64,000 nt of DNA from Marinomonas maritima (lineage in GTDB: Bacteria > Pseudomonadota > Gammaproteobacteria > Pseudomonadales > Marinomonadaceae). The notes under the pieces were generated by a model, which saw nothing but the letters and a program-made list of their open reading frames with translations, was not told the origin of the DNA and did not search any database. Below are positions 1 to 8,319 of the stretch, piece by piece. Location: positions 868,001 through 932,000 of the forward strand of contig NZ_JAMZEG020000001.1 in the NCBI RefSeq assembly GCF_024435075.2. Direction: 5' to 3'. The translations under genes and the position numbers were made by a program. Each line of letters starts with the position of its first letter. Positions within the stretch are counted from its first letter, which is position 1.

Positions 1-765
1 GTATTCATACGGACTGTAAATTTGTTCGACTTTGCCCGGCCAGTCAACGCGTGTTGAATCGATCTCTGTGTAGCCACCCGGTGGTGTATTACGAACAATG
101 GTGGTGCCACGAATATCCGTCAGTTCGTCTAAGGTTTTGCCCATGGCCATCTGGTGCGTGACTTCTAACATGGCACGCTCAGCGTTTCCGTAAAGCAAAA
201 TATCAGCGGTGGAATCGATCAATACTGAGCGGCGGACTTCATCGCTCCAATAATCGTATTGTGCAATGCGTCGAAGACTGGCTTCGATGCCGCCTATCAT
301 GACAGGCACATCATGAAACGCTTCTTTACAGCGCTGAGAATACACAATAACGGCACGGTCAGGACGTTTTCCACCGACGCCATAAGGCGTATACGCGTCG
401 TCATTACGCACTTTTAAATCTGCGGTATAGCGGTTGATTAAAGAATCCATGTTCCCAGCGGTAATGCCGAAATACAGGTTGGGGCGACCAAGGCGCATAA
501 AATCTTCGGTATTGCGCCAATCTGGCTGGTCAATGATACCAACACGATAACCTTGAGCTTCTAATAATCGACCCAGTACTGCCATGCCAAAACTAGGATG
601 ATCCACATAGGCATCGCCTGAAACAATGATGACATCGCAACTGTCCCAGCCAAGCGCGTCCATTTCTTCCCTAGTGGTCGGAAGGAAGGGTGAAACACCG
701 TAACACTCAGCCCAATATAATGGGTAAGAAAAGAGTTGTTTGGCGGTTTTATGTCGTTTGATCAT
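1..765 (-). CDS. ygiQ: YgiQ-family radical SAM protein, 5' part only
   Basis: The frame is open from an ATG at 765 to the window edge, giving the first 255 residues. They follow E. coli YgiQ closely (REEMDALGWDSCD, GDAYVDHPSFGMA, ITAGNMDSLINRYTAD, IGGIEASLRRIAQYDYW). This is the N-terminal domain that precedes the radical SAM barrel; the CxxxCxxC cluster motif would lie beyond the edge, so only about a third of a roughly 700-residue protein is present. The physiological reaction is not established for this family. It starts about 150 bp upstream of the convergent end of no gene, with the thiopurine methyltransferase gene next to it on the same strand. Confidence 0.93.
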   Translation of the reverse strand, partial: MIKRHKTAKQLFSYPLYWAECYGVSPFLPTTREEMDALGWDSCDVIIVSGDAYVDHPSFGMAVLGRLLEAQGYRVGIIDQPDWRNTEDFMRLGRPNLYFGITAGNMDSLINRYTADLKVRNDDAYTPYGVGGKRPDRAVIVYSQRCKEAFHDVPVMIGGIEASLRRIAQYDYWSDEVRRSVLIDSTADILLYGNAERAMLEVTHQMAMGKTLDELTDIRGTTIVRNTPPGGYTEIDSTRVDWPGKVEQIYSPYEY

Positions 766-914
766 TGTCTACTCTTGGTATCGGGGATAGTGGCGTTTTT
801 TCTATTTTCGCTACTAATGAAGATACATGGATTATCGGTAAAAAATTGTGCCGTATTATCCCAGAAAAAGGCTAGGGTAGACAGTCTAATCTAGACTCCT
901 AGAACCTTTATTAT

Positions 915-1553
915 CTATGGTTGAAGGCGCCAAACGCTTTCTTCAAAAGTGGTGTGTCCTCGATCTCTGTACTGAGGCTGAGTCAGCGCTAAATTCTCAA
1001 AGGCAATTTTTTGTATATTACTTCCCCATAACGACACAACACTTTGCTCGTCAATTGAAAACGGAGGACCTTGTTCATCACCGTCATAATGCAGTGAAAT
1101 TAACAGAACGTAGGCTGAAGAAGATAAACGATCAAGTGTGTGACTAACGTAACTGGCGCGTTTTGAATCTGGCATGGCGACCATAGCGGCTCGATCATAG
1201 CAAGCATCAAACCCTGTTTCGCTGAATTGGAAGTAATCACCTTCGACAATGCGTAGAGACAAGCCATGAACCGTATGTATTTTTAGTTCCCCCTCGTGGT
1301 GTGTGTCATAGGCCAAATCGTTATCGCCTAAAAATTGAATGACTGCTAAAGAGGATAGCTCGACGCCAGTCACTTGATAACCTTGTTCCGCTAACCAAAT
1401 CATGTCATTGGATTTACCACACAGAGGAACAAGAATATGACTGCCTTTTGGCAGCGTGGGCCAAAATTCAATTAACTTTGGGTTAATGCCTTCTAGATGG
1501 AAGCCAATACGTCCGGTTTTCCATCGATCCAACCAAAATTCATTTGTAATCAC
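915..1553 (-). CDS. tpm: Thiopurine S-methyltransferase family protein
   Basis: SAM-dependent methyltransferase of the bacterial TPMT family, which methylates thiopurines and, in several bacteria, selenite or tellurite. The family pattern FWLDRWKTGRIGFH, then GSHILVPLCGKSNDM (SAM loop) and CYDRAAMVAMP is visible. The open frame reaches 1676, but the extra 41 residues do not resemble the family, whose proteins run 210-220 residues. A GTG at 1553 has GAGG five bases upstream and gives 212 residues, so I place the start there. Single gene, same strand as ygiQ. The family is clear; the natural substrate is not. Confidence 0.88.
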   Translation of the reverse strand: MITNEFWLDRWKTGRIGFHLEGINPKLIEFWPTLPKGSHILVPLCGKSNDMIWLAEQGYQVTGVELSSLAVIQFLGDNDLAYDTHHEGELKIHTVHGLSLRIVEGDYFQFSETGFDACYDRAAMVAMPDSKRASYVSHTLDRLSSSAYVLLISLHYDGDEQGPPFSIDEQSVVSLWGSNIQKIAFENLALTQPQYRDRGHTTFEESVWRLQP

Positions 1554-1726
1554 GATCACCTCATTAAAATTGGCTTGTTTACATTCGATGTGTATTGTAT
1601 TCGTCTTATTCTGGCTTGAACCATCGGTAGACGACCAAAACCAGTATAAACGTTTGCTTATATTTTTCATTGCCACTTTAGTTCTATTTTACAAACACAT
1701 CGCTTCATTTTTACTATGGAATTGTT

Positions 1727-1894
1727 ATGTCTTTAGACCTTGCGCCAGATCATATAAAGCTGGCTGTTGATCTTATTGAGCTGCTTGAAAGCCATCAGAT
1801 TGAGCCACAAGTGGCGGTGGATGCGTTAACCATCGTTTTACACGATTTTCAAGAAAAGCAAAATAAGCTTGAAGAAGTGGACAAAGAAAAATAA
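1727..1894 (+). CDS. YbaM-like small protein (DUF2496)
   Basis: A 55-residue protein beginning MSLDLAPDHIKLAVDLIELLE. It aligns over its length with E. coli YbaM (MSLENAPDDVKLAVDLI...). It is acidic and helical, with a lysine/glutamate-rich tail. The family has no established function. The gene diverges from tpm. Its Shine-Dalgarno is weak (TATGGA about 8 bases before the ATG). It is easily missed because of its length; the similarity to YbaM is what supports it. Confidence 0.82.
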   Translation: MSLDLAPDHIKLAVDLIELLESHQIEPQVAVDALTIVLHDFQEKQNKLEEVDKEK

Positions 1895-2069
1895 AAAGAG
1901 TTTCTTGAGTTGTTTATTCATCTTCCCTAGCCAAATGGTTCATTGAATGGAGCGAAATGAAAATAAAAAGGCTTCGTTTACCTTTGGCAACCACGTTACC
2001 GCACTTCTAGGTTATGTTTAAACATTGGATTTATAGCGGTTTGATTATTTTATAAAAAGGCGAATTACT

Positions 2070-2603
2070 ATGTCGGCTAAGGAAAATATGCAGTTGATGG
2101 CGTCCTACAACCATTGGATGAATCAAACAATTTATCGGGCGGCTGGCGAGCTCAACGATGTTGATCTTACAGAAAATAAAGGTGCTTTTTTTGGGTCAGT
2201 GCTAGGCACGCTTAACCATAATTTGGTCGCGGATATTATTTGGCTAAAGCGTTTTTCGGAGTGCTTTGGTTCGCTTGATAGTCTTGAATATGTACGAACG
2301 TTAGAAAAACCTACTGCGCTAAATGTGCTTCTTTTCAAGGACCTTATTTCTCTGCAAGAGAGGCGTTTTGAACTAGATAACGTGATTATAGCCATGATGG
2401 ATGAAATAACGGATGAGATGCTAACAATGGCTCTTGGCTATAAAAATACAAAAGGTATTGAGCATTTACAGCGTTTTGAATTTGTTTTACAGCACTTTTT
2501 TAACCACCAAACGCACCATAGGGGGCAGTTAACCACTTTATTTTCTCAAATGAACATAGAGGTTGGGGTAACTGATTTAATTACGACCATTCCCAACATG
2601 TAA
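2070..2603 (+). CDS. DinB/YfiT-fold family protein
   Basis: A 177-residue four-helix-bundle protein of the DinB superfamily. The N-terminal helix MQLMASYNHWMNQTIYRAA is typical. The usual metal-binding histidines are present: H50 in LGTLNHNLVAD, and H146 and H150 in FNHQTHHRGQ. Members include metal-dependent thiol transferases and many uncharacterised proteins, so the reaction cannot be named. ATG start with AAGGCG about 10 bases upstream. It stands alone between the YbaM-like gene and the LRR-kinase, both on the same strand. Confidence 0.85.
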   Translation: MSAKENMQLMASYNHWMNQTIYRAAGELNDVDLTENKGAFFGSVLGTLNHNLVADIIWLKRFSECFGSLDSLEYVRTLEKPTALNVLLFKDLISLQERRFELDNVIIAMMDEITDEMLTMALGYKNTKGIEHLQRFEFVLQHFFNHQTHHRGQLTTLFSQMNIEVGVTDLITTIPNM

Positions 2604-2671
2604 TTGACTAAATGGGTTTGCTTCTAGGTAATCGTTGCAAGGTATAATGCGTGCTATTAAATCCATTTTAG

Positions 2672-3943
2672 ATGAGTCCTATTTTGCATACACTTGCCCA
2701 ACTTAACCGCGGAGAACTAAAAGGCGTTGTACGCTTGCAGCTGTCTGAGAATTTGACGACGTTTCCAGAGGCGATTTTTGACCTCGCTGACAGTTTAGAA
2801 ATTCTAGACCTATCAAATAACAAATTGAGCGTGTTACCGGATGATCTGTCACGTTTAAAAAAACTGCGAATCCTATTTTGTTCGAATAATCGTTTTACAG
2901 AGTTACCTGAGGTTTTAGGGGGATGTCAGCAGTTAGAAATGATTGGTTTTAAAAGCAATCAGATTATTCGAGTGTCTTCTGCAGCATTACCGTCATTGAC
3001 TCGCTGGTTAATTCTCACGGATAACCGAATTGAGCAACTTCCAGAAGACATTGGCAGATTGGAACGCATACAAAAATTGGCATTGGCGGGAAATCGTTTA
3101 ACCTTGCTTCCAGACTCCATTGAACATTGCCATAAATTAGAATTGATCAGGTTGTCTGCGAATAGACTTAATGCCTTTCCTGATGTGCTGTTGAGTTTGC
3201 CTCGTCTAGCGTGGTTGGCGTTTTCTGGGAATCCATTTTGTGTAGAACGTGATTCTCATGATGAGTTTAAAACAGTGCCGTTTGGTGATTTGGCATTGCA
3301 TCAAGTGTTAGGGCAGGGGGCGTCAGGTGTTATTTCATTAGCGACTTGGCAGCGTAATTCGTTCGATTTTCCAGACACGGTCGCGGTAAAGGTCTTTAAG
3401 GGTGAAGTAACCAGTGATGGTTATCCTGAAGATGAACTGGATGCTTGTTTGGCCGTAGGAAGTCATGACAATCTGGTTAAGCCATTAGCCAAAGTGGTTG
3501 ATCAGGATTGCTCCGCGCTGGTGATGGAGCTAATTCCTTCGCATTACACAAACTTAGGGCAACCGCCGAGTTTGGTATCTTGCACGCGAGATACGTTTTT
3601 GGCGGGTTTGCAGTTTTCGCTTGAAAAGATCGCCTACATTGTCGAACAGGTCGATCGTCTAGTCCTTCATTTTTGTGAGAAAAAAGTCAGTCATGGTGAT
3701 TTGTATGCTCATAATATATTGATCAGTGAAGAGGGGCATGTCTTGTTTGGCGATTTTGGCGCTGCGTCAAAGTATGGCAATTTGACTATGGATCAGCAGC
3801 AAGGCATTGAGCAAATAGAGCGACGAGCACTGGGCTTTTTTATCGATGATATGCTGAGTCTGTGTACTGAAGAAGATAAAACGGATGTGCTTTATCTGTC
3901 GTTAAAGTCTCGTTGTTTAAGTTCTGTTGCTTTTAAACAATAA
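2672..3943 (+). CDS. Leucine-rich repeat protein with a C-terminal protein kinase domain
   Basis: 423 residues in two domains. Residues about 40-190 carry roughly six LRR units of the LxxLxLxxNxLxxLP type. Residues about 205-400 form a Hanks-type kinase fold: glycine loop GQGASG (214-219), VAVK lysine K240, catalytic HGD (341-343) with N348, and DFG (361-363). The fold is short, and the activation segment and C-lobe look reduced. There is no signal peptide or membrane segment, so it is probably cytoplasmic. The start lacks a clear Shine-Dalgarno. The gene ends about 40 bp before a bidirectional terminator. Substrates are unknown; LRRs usually bind protein. Confidence 0.85.
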   Translation: MSPILHTLAQLNRGELKGVVRLQLSENLTTFPEAIFDLADSLEILDLSNNKLSVLPDDLSRLKKLRILFCSNNRFTELPEVLGGCQQLEMIGFKSNQIIRVSSAALPSLTRWLILTDNRIEQLPEDIGRLERIQKLALAGNRLTLLPDSIEHCHKLELIRLSANRLNAFPDVLLSLPRLAWLAFSGNPFCVERDSHDEFKTVPFGDLALHQVLGQGASGVISLATWQRNSFDFPDTVAVKVFKGEVTSDGYPEDELDACLAVGSHDNLVKPLAKVVDQDCSALVMELIPSHYTNLGQPPSLVSCTRDTFLAGLQFSLEKIAYIVEQVDRLVLHFCEKKVSHGDLYAHNILISEEGHVLFGDFGAASKYGNLTMDQQQGIEQIERRALGFFIDDMLSLCTEEDKTDVLYLSLKSRCLSSVAFKQ

Positions 3944-3982
3944 AACAGCAAAACAATAACAGAAAAAAAAATAGCAGACATA

Positions 3983-4020
3983 AAAAATGCCTCCTGTTCG
4001 TGAGAGCAGGAGGCATTTTC
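3983..4020. terminator. Bidirectional rho-independent terminator
   Basis: Perfect 8-bp stem GCCTCCTG / CAGGAGGC (3989-3996 with 4007-4014). It is flanked by an A-run on the left and TTTT on the right, so it can end both the LRR-kinase (+) and ribH2 (-) transcripts, which converge here. Confidence 0.88.
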
Positions 4021-4037
4021 AGTTTGACATTGACGAT

Positions 4038-4529
4038 TTATGACAGCGCTTTTGCGCTTTCTGTTAATCGAATGGCTTGGTCGCAAGCATTGGCAAGTTC
4101 TAGGCCTTTCTTAACAAAATGGCGGCTAAAGTAATCTTTATGCTCGTCATGTTCATGGAAGTTGTGTGGTGTCAGTACAGCGGTTAGTACCGGTGTTTCT
4201 GTTTCCAGCTGAACCTGCATTAACGCACTACATACCGTTTGCGCGACGAAGTCATGGCGATAAATACCACCATCGACAACCAACGCCGTGCCAGCGATGG
4301 CGGAATAGAGTCCACTTTTAGCGAGTAATTTTGCTTGCAGTGGAATCTCATAAGCGCCTGGTACAGGGATGACATCAATTAAAGAAGCGTCGTAACCACG
4401 TGCGACTAATTCGTTTTTAAAGCCTTCAACACAATTAAGCACGATGTCTTCGTGCCAAGAAGCGTGAAGTATCGCAATGCGTTTTGTGGATGGTGTGAAA
4501 TCAATGTGATTCGTTGAGCTCTGATTCAT
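4038..4529 (-). CDS. ribH2: 6,7-dimethyl-8-ribityllumazine synthase, type II (RibH2)
   Basis: Condenses 5-amino-6-ribitylamino-uracil with 3,4-dihydroxybutanone phosphate, the penultimate step to riboflavin. At 163 residues it matches the RibH2 type known from Brucella and Mesorhizobium, including its markers: Trp25 in ASWHED, PGAYEIP (57-63), DGGIYRHDFVAQ with the catalytic-type His92, MQVQLETETPVL and LTPHNFHE. Housekeeping RibH usually sits with ribBA or nusB; this copy is monocistronic behind an FMN riboswitch, so it may be a second, flavin-controlled lumazine synthase. Convergent with the LRR-kinase across the terminator. Confidence 0.93.
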   Translation of the reverse strand: MNQSSTNHIDFTPSTKRIAILHASWHEDIVLNCVEGFKNELVARGYDASLIDVIPVPGAYEIPLQAKLLAKSGLYSAIAGTALVVDGGIYRHDFVAQTVCSALMQVQLETETPVLTAVLTPHNFHEHDEHKDYFSRHFVKKGLELANACDQAIRLTESAKALS

Positions 4530-4649
4530 TGTAAAATCCTATAAATATAAGGTGAATCAGGGCGAACGGGCAGGCAAATACACCATAAAATATGGCATAC
4601 CTTAAATAAGGTGACGCAAAATACGACACCATTAGAGGTCTTGTCTGAC

Positions 4650-4796
4650 GCGCTCTCTATCATCCGGACTGTAACCGTCGGCTCTGGAGTTACACCAGAT
4701 CTGCTGACCCTAAAAGAAAGACTTCCATTAGGCGCTCGCGGGCTTAGAAATAAATTCCTTACCGCCGGTGGGGAATTACACCCCGCCCCGAGAACG
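4650..4796 (-). promoter_or_regulatory. FMN riboswitch (RFN element)
   Basis: Read on the minus strand, this segment has the RFN hallmarks in order: TCGGGGCGGGGTGTAATTCC, CCACCGGCGGTAA, a variable arm containing AGCCCGCGAGCG, GGTCAGCAGATCTGGTG, CCAGAGCCGACGGTTA and AGTCCGGATGATAGAGAG. It lies about 120 nt before ribH2. FMN binding should reduce expression. The segment between aptamer and start has short inverted repeats but no obvious terminator with a U-run, so control of translation initiation is plausible. Confidence 0.95.
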
Positions 4797-5086
4797 AAGT
4801 CGGAATGATCCGACAGGGGGAATATACTTGCTTTTATCATCGACTGTCAAAGCGTGATTTGTTTCAAAATAAGGGTTTTTTGTGTAAGATTTGCATGTTT
4901 TAAGCTACTTAGTGATATTGGGTCGTTTTTGGTAACAAAAAGTAACTAATAATCGCAGTTGTTTAGTAGGGCGTTTTTACTGGCTTAATATAAAAATATG
5001 TCTTTTATATTGGCATTGTTTGTTCTGTTTATTTGAATGTAAATAGATTAGAAAAGTAGTTCTGAAATAGAATGGAGTCTCATATA

Positions 5087-5452
5087 ATGCATATCCAAAA
5101 ATTTTTTTCACAAAGTATCTTGGTTGGTTTCTCTGTGTTGGGCTTGGTTGCTTGTAGCTCAGTAGATAAAGACAGAACAGCGTACGATGACACTTATGAA
5201 ATAGAAAACACCGAGCAAACCAATTCTGCTGTCTACCTTTGTGAAGGTATGCCTTTAAATATTTATTTTCATGCAGAACAAGCCCAATTATCTTGGAAAG
5301 AAAAAACCTATCGACTAACCCATGCGGTGAGTGCCTCTGGCGCATTTTACTTGGGCGAAGGCGTGTCTTTTTGGATTCATGATGATAGTGCTGAATTAGA
5401 GTTTAATGACATGGAAAAAAATCATTGCCGCCTTGTTCGTGTTGAGTCCTAG
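5087..5452 (+). CDS. MliC-like lipoprotein (lysozyme inhibitor family)
   Basis: A predicted lipoprotein: signal segment MHIQKFFSQSILVGFSVLG followed by lipobox LVAC. The mature part has the MliC/DUF pattern YLCEGMPLNIYFHAEQAQLSW ... SASGAFYLGEGVSFWIHDDSAEL with two cysteines (in YLCEG and NHCRL) that could form the family disulphide. Members bind C-type lysozyme in the periplasm. I choose the ATG at 5087, which has GGAG nine bases upstream; the ATG at 5072 has no Shine-Dalgarno and only adds five residues. Lysozyme inhibition is by family resemblance only. Confidence 0.82.
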   Translation: MHIQKFFSQSILVGFSVLGLVACSSVDKDRTAYDDTYEIENTEQTNSAVYLCEGMPLNIYFHAEQAQLSWKEKTYRLTHAVSASGAFYLGEGVSFWIHDDSAELEFNDMEKNHCRLVRVES

Positions 5453-5572
5453 GTCCTTCTACCTGAACATCGCTCACTTTTAATAATGGTGTTTTCATCT
5501 CGTCGGATTTGCAATCCGTGTACAATGATGCCATTCGCGTCCTATGACGCTTGATTATATTGTAGAGATGGC

Positions 5573-6349
5573 ATGAGTAAATTATTTGTGATGGGCATGG
5601 GGCCTGGAGATTTAGGCTTGGTGGCGCCGAATGCAACTAAGGCATTGGCGATGTGCAGCGATTGGGTTGCATACGGTTATTATTTAGATTTATTGGGCGA
5701 ATTAAGCGAAGGAAAAACCTTTCATAATCTTCCTTTAGGTGAAGAAATCGGACGCGCTCGTCTTGCGTTGAGTTTAGCCGCGCAAGGTAAAAATACAGCC
5801 TTGATCTCCAGCGGTGACATCGGAATCTATGCGATGGCGACACTCGTTTTTGAACTGCTGGATTTGCAGTTGCAAGGTAAAGAAAACCATCCAGAATGGC
5901 TGGACGTGGATATCGAAGTAATCCCTGGTATTTCTGCGATGCAAGCCGGAGCAAGCCGAGTCGGCGCCATGCTTGGCCACGATTTTTGTACTATCTCCCT
6001 TTCAGATTTATTAACCCCTTGGGAAACCATCGACAAGCGTCTTCATGCTTGTGGGGCGGGCGACTTTGTCGTGTCTTTTTATAATCCTGTTTCCAAAAAG
6101 CGTGACTGGCAACTTAATCATGCTCGCGATGTCTTACTGCAATACCGTCCTGCCAGTACTCCTGTGATGATAGGCCGTCAACTAACGCGCCCAGAAGAAG
6201 AAATTACCTTTACTACCCTTGGTGAATTGGACGCAAAAGACGTTGATATGTTTACCATGGTGAGCGTGGGGAATTCCGATACCAAACACATTACAAATGG
6301 CGAGAAACAGTGGATTTATACGCCACGTGGCTACTCGAAAAAGTTATGA
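5573..6349 (+). CDS. cobJ: Precorrin-3B C17-methyltransferase
   Basis: SAM-dependent methyltransferase that methylates C17 and drives ring contraction during corrin synthesis. Family features: MGMGPGDLGLVAP at the N-terminus, ISSGDIGIYAMA, VIPGISAMQAGASRVGAMLGHDFC, LSDLLTPW and FYNPVSKKRDWQL. 258 residues is normal for CobJ/CbiH. It is the first gene of a five-gene plus-strand run, with cobM 29 bp downstream. No cobalamin riboswitch was found in front of it, unlike the CbiM-like gene at 19757. Confidence 0.95.
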   Translation: MSKLFVMGMGPGDLGLVAPNATKALAMCSDWVAYGYYLDLLGELSEGKTFHNLPLGEEIGRARLALSLAAQGKNTALISSGDIGIYAMATLVFELLDLQLQGKENHPEWLDVDIEVIPGISAMQAGASRVGAMLGHDFCTISLSDLLTPWETIDKRLHACGAGDFVVSFYNPVSKKRDWQLNHARDVLLQYRPASTPVMIGRQLTRPEEEITFTTLGELDAKDVDMFTMVSVGNSDTKHITNGEKQWIYTPRGYSKKL

Positions 6350-6378
6350 GCCTTTATGACAATTATTAAGAGAATGAT

Positions 6379-7149
6379 ATGACGGTTTACTTTATAGGCG
6401 CAGGACCTGGCGATCCAGACTTGATGACGATCAAAGCGGTTAAGACAATGGCGCGTTGCCCCGTTATTTTATACGCTGGCTCCTTGATCCCAACTCAAGT
6501 TATTGACAACGTGAGAGAGTCTGCCGAAGCGATTTACGACACCGCCGAAATGAATTTAGATGAAACCACTGCGGTGATCGAAAAGGCTTCTAAAGAAGGC
6601 AAAGACGTGGCGCGTTTGCAGTGTGGCGATCCTGCTTTGTATGGTGCTATTGGCGAGCAAATACGTCGCATCGAAGCGTTAGGTATCGATTACGAAGTGA
6701 TTCCCGGTGTCAGTGCGGTTGCCGCATCGGCGGCCATGTTGAAAAAAGAATTGACGCTTTCTGGTGTATCACAAACCGTTATCATGACGCGTTACGAAGG
6801 TAAAACCCCTTTCCCAGAAAGAGAGCGTTTACCTGCATTGGCGCAGAGCGGTGCGACCTTGGCGATTCACCTTGGTATTACTCGAATTCATAAAATTGTC
6901 GAAGAACTCATACCGCATTATGGTGAAAATTGTCCTGTTGCTGTGTGTTATCGCACTAGTTGGCCAGATCAAGATTATGTTGTGGGAACGTTAGCGGATA
7001 TTGTTGCCAAAGTAAGAGAGAAAAAATTCACTCGTACGTGTTTGATACTGGTCGGGAAAGTATTAGACACAGAGGATTTCGACGACTCTTATTTATACGA
7101 TAAAGGGCAGGCTCATATCTTCCGTAAGATACATAAGCCTAAAAAATAA
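6379..7149 (+). CDS. cobM: Precorrin-4 C11-methyltransferase
   Basis: Tetrapyrrole methylase that methylates C11 of precorrin-4. Visible: VYFIGAGPGDPDLMTIKAV, CPVILYAGSLIP, RLQCGDPALYGAIGEQ, EVIPGVSAVAASAAML, ITRIHKIVEELIPHYGENCPVAVCYR and a C-terminal RTCLILVGKVL. 256 residues, the normal CobM/CbiF length. It lies between cobJ and cobW. An 11-bp sequence (TAAGCCTAAAA) around the stop codon recurs 30 bp downstream, in front of cobW. Confidence 0.95.
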   Translation: MTVYFIGAGPGDPDLMTIKAVKTMARCPVILYAGSLIPTQVIDNVRESAEAIYDTAEMNLDETTAVIEKASKEGKDVARLQCGDPALYGAIGEQIRRIEALGIDYEVIPGVSAVAASAAMLKKELTLSGVSQTVIMTRYEGKTPFPERERLPALAQSGATLAIHLGITRIHKIVEELIPHYGENCPVAVCYRTSWPDQDYVVGTLADIVAKVREKKFTRTCLILVGKVLDTEDFDDSYLYDKGQAHIFRKIHKPKK

Positions 7150-7190
7150 TAACTTTAAAATACTAAGCCTAAAAGTAAGAAGGATTCATC

Positions 7191-8282
7191 ATGCAGCTTA
7201 ATAAAATTCCAACAACGATTGTGACTGGCTTTTTGGGCAGTGGCAAAACCACATTATTATCCAATGTTTTAAAACAGGCGGCAGGCAAGCGTATCGCTGT
7301 GATCGTTAATGAGTTTGGTGAGTTAGACATTGACTCTGATTTATTGCGTTCATGTCCTTTAGATTGTCCAGAAGGTACGGAAGATGGCCAAGAAGGCGGC
7401 CAGCGCAGTGATGATGGGTTTTATGAACTGGCAAACGGTTGTATTTGCTGCACAGTGGAAGAAGAGTTTTTACCCGTAATGAAGCAACTAGTGGCTCGCC
7501 GTGGCGATATCGATCATATCTTGATTGAAACCAGCGGATTGGCATTGCCAAAACCGTTAGTTCAGGCCTTTAACTGGCCGGGTATTAAAGAATATTGCAC
7601 GGTGGATGCAGTGATTACTGTCGTTGATGGCGAAGCCGTTGCGGCAGGTCGATTTGCCCATGATGAAGACAAAGTACAAGCGCAGCGCGACGCCGATGAA
7701 AGTCTTGATCACGATCCAAGCTTACAAGAATTACTCGACGATCAATTGAGTGCCGCCGACTTAGTGGTGGTAACGAAAAACGACTTACTAGACGAAGCGG
7801 CGCGTGCTCGAGTGCAAGCCATCATCGCCCATGAAGTACCTAATACTGTGAAAACGGTTTACATCGAAAATGGTGAAGCGGCTTTGGATGTTCTACTCGG
7901 TATTGATGCCGCAACAGAAAGTCGTATCGACGATGTGCATAACCACCACGATCATCACCATGCACACGGTGCTCATCATGACCATGCCCATGACCACTTT
8001 GATTCATTTGTTGTGACACTTGGCGAAGTGCAGTCGGACCTTTTGCAAGAAACGCTTTCTCAGTTGGTTGAAGAGCACAATATTTATCGTGTGAAAGGTT
8101 TTGCTGCGGTGCATGGCAAGCCAATGCGTCAGGTTTTTCAAGTTGTCGGCACCCGTTTAGATCGTTATTTTGACCGTCTATGGCAACCAGAAGAAGTGCG
8201 TAAAACACAGTTGGTCTTTATTGGTAAAGGCATTACGAAAGAAAAAATTGAAGGCGTTTTACACGATGCTCTAAGTGCTTAA
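7191..8282 (+). CDS. cobW: CobW-type COG0523 GTPase, probable cobalt chaperone
   Basis: P-loop GTPase of the COG0523 metallochaperone family. Walker A GFLGSGKT (13-20), the metal-binding NGCICC motif (C84, C86, C87), an ETSGLALP segment, TKND for guanine recognition, and a His-rich stretch at about 247-268 (NHHDHHHAHGAHHDHAHDH), followed by the CobW C-terminal domain ending in IGKGI. CobW proteins bind Co(II) with GTP and are thought to deliver it to cobalamin synthesis. Its position immediately before cobN fits cobalt delivery to the chelatase. Good Shine-Dalgarno (AAGGA). Confidence 0.93.
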   Translation: MQLNKIPTTIVTGFLGSGKTTLLSNVLKQAAGKRIAVIVNEFGELDIDSDLLRSCPLDCPEGTEDGQEGGQRSDDGFYELANGCICCTVEEEFLPVMKQLVARRGDIDHILIETSGLALPKPLVQAFNWPGIKEYCTVDAVITVVDGEAVAAGRFAHDEDKVQAQRDADESLDHDPSLQELLDDQLSAADLVVVTKNDLLDEAARARVQAIIAHEVPNTVKTVYIENGEAALDVLLGIDAATESRIDDVHNHHDHHHAHGAHHDHAHDHFDSFVVTLGEVQSDLLQETLSQLVEEHNIYRVKGFAAVHGKPMRQVFQVVGTRLDRYFDRLWQPEEVRKTQLVFIGKGITKEKIEGVLHDALSA

Positions 8283-8319
8283 TTAAAGTGGCATTGATAG
8301 GCAATCAAGTGGAGAAAGT

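Noticed and set aside
917..1147. Plus-strand 76-residue frame
   Set aside because: Lies opposite the thiopurine methyltransferase gene, with no ribosome site and no protein-like pattern.
1554..1676. N-terminal extension of the thiopurine methyltransferase
   Set aside because: Not family-like, and it would make the protein about 40 residues longer than its relatives; the GTG at 1553 has GAGG at good spacing.
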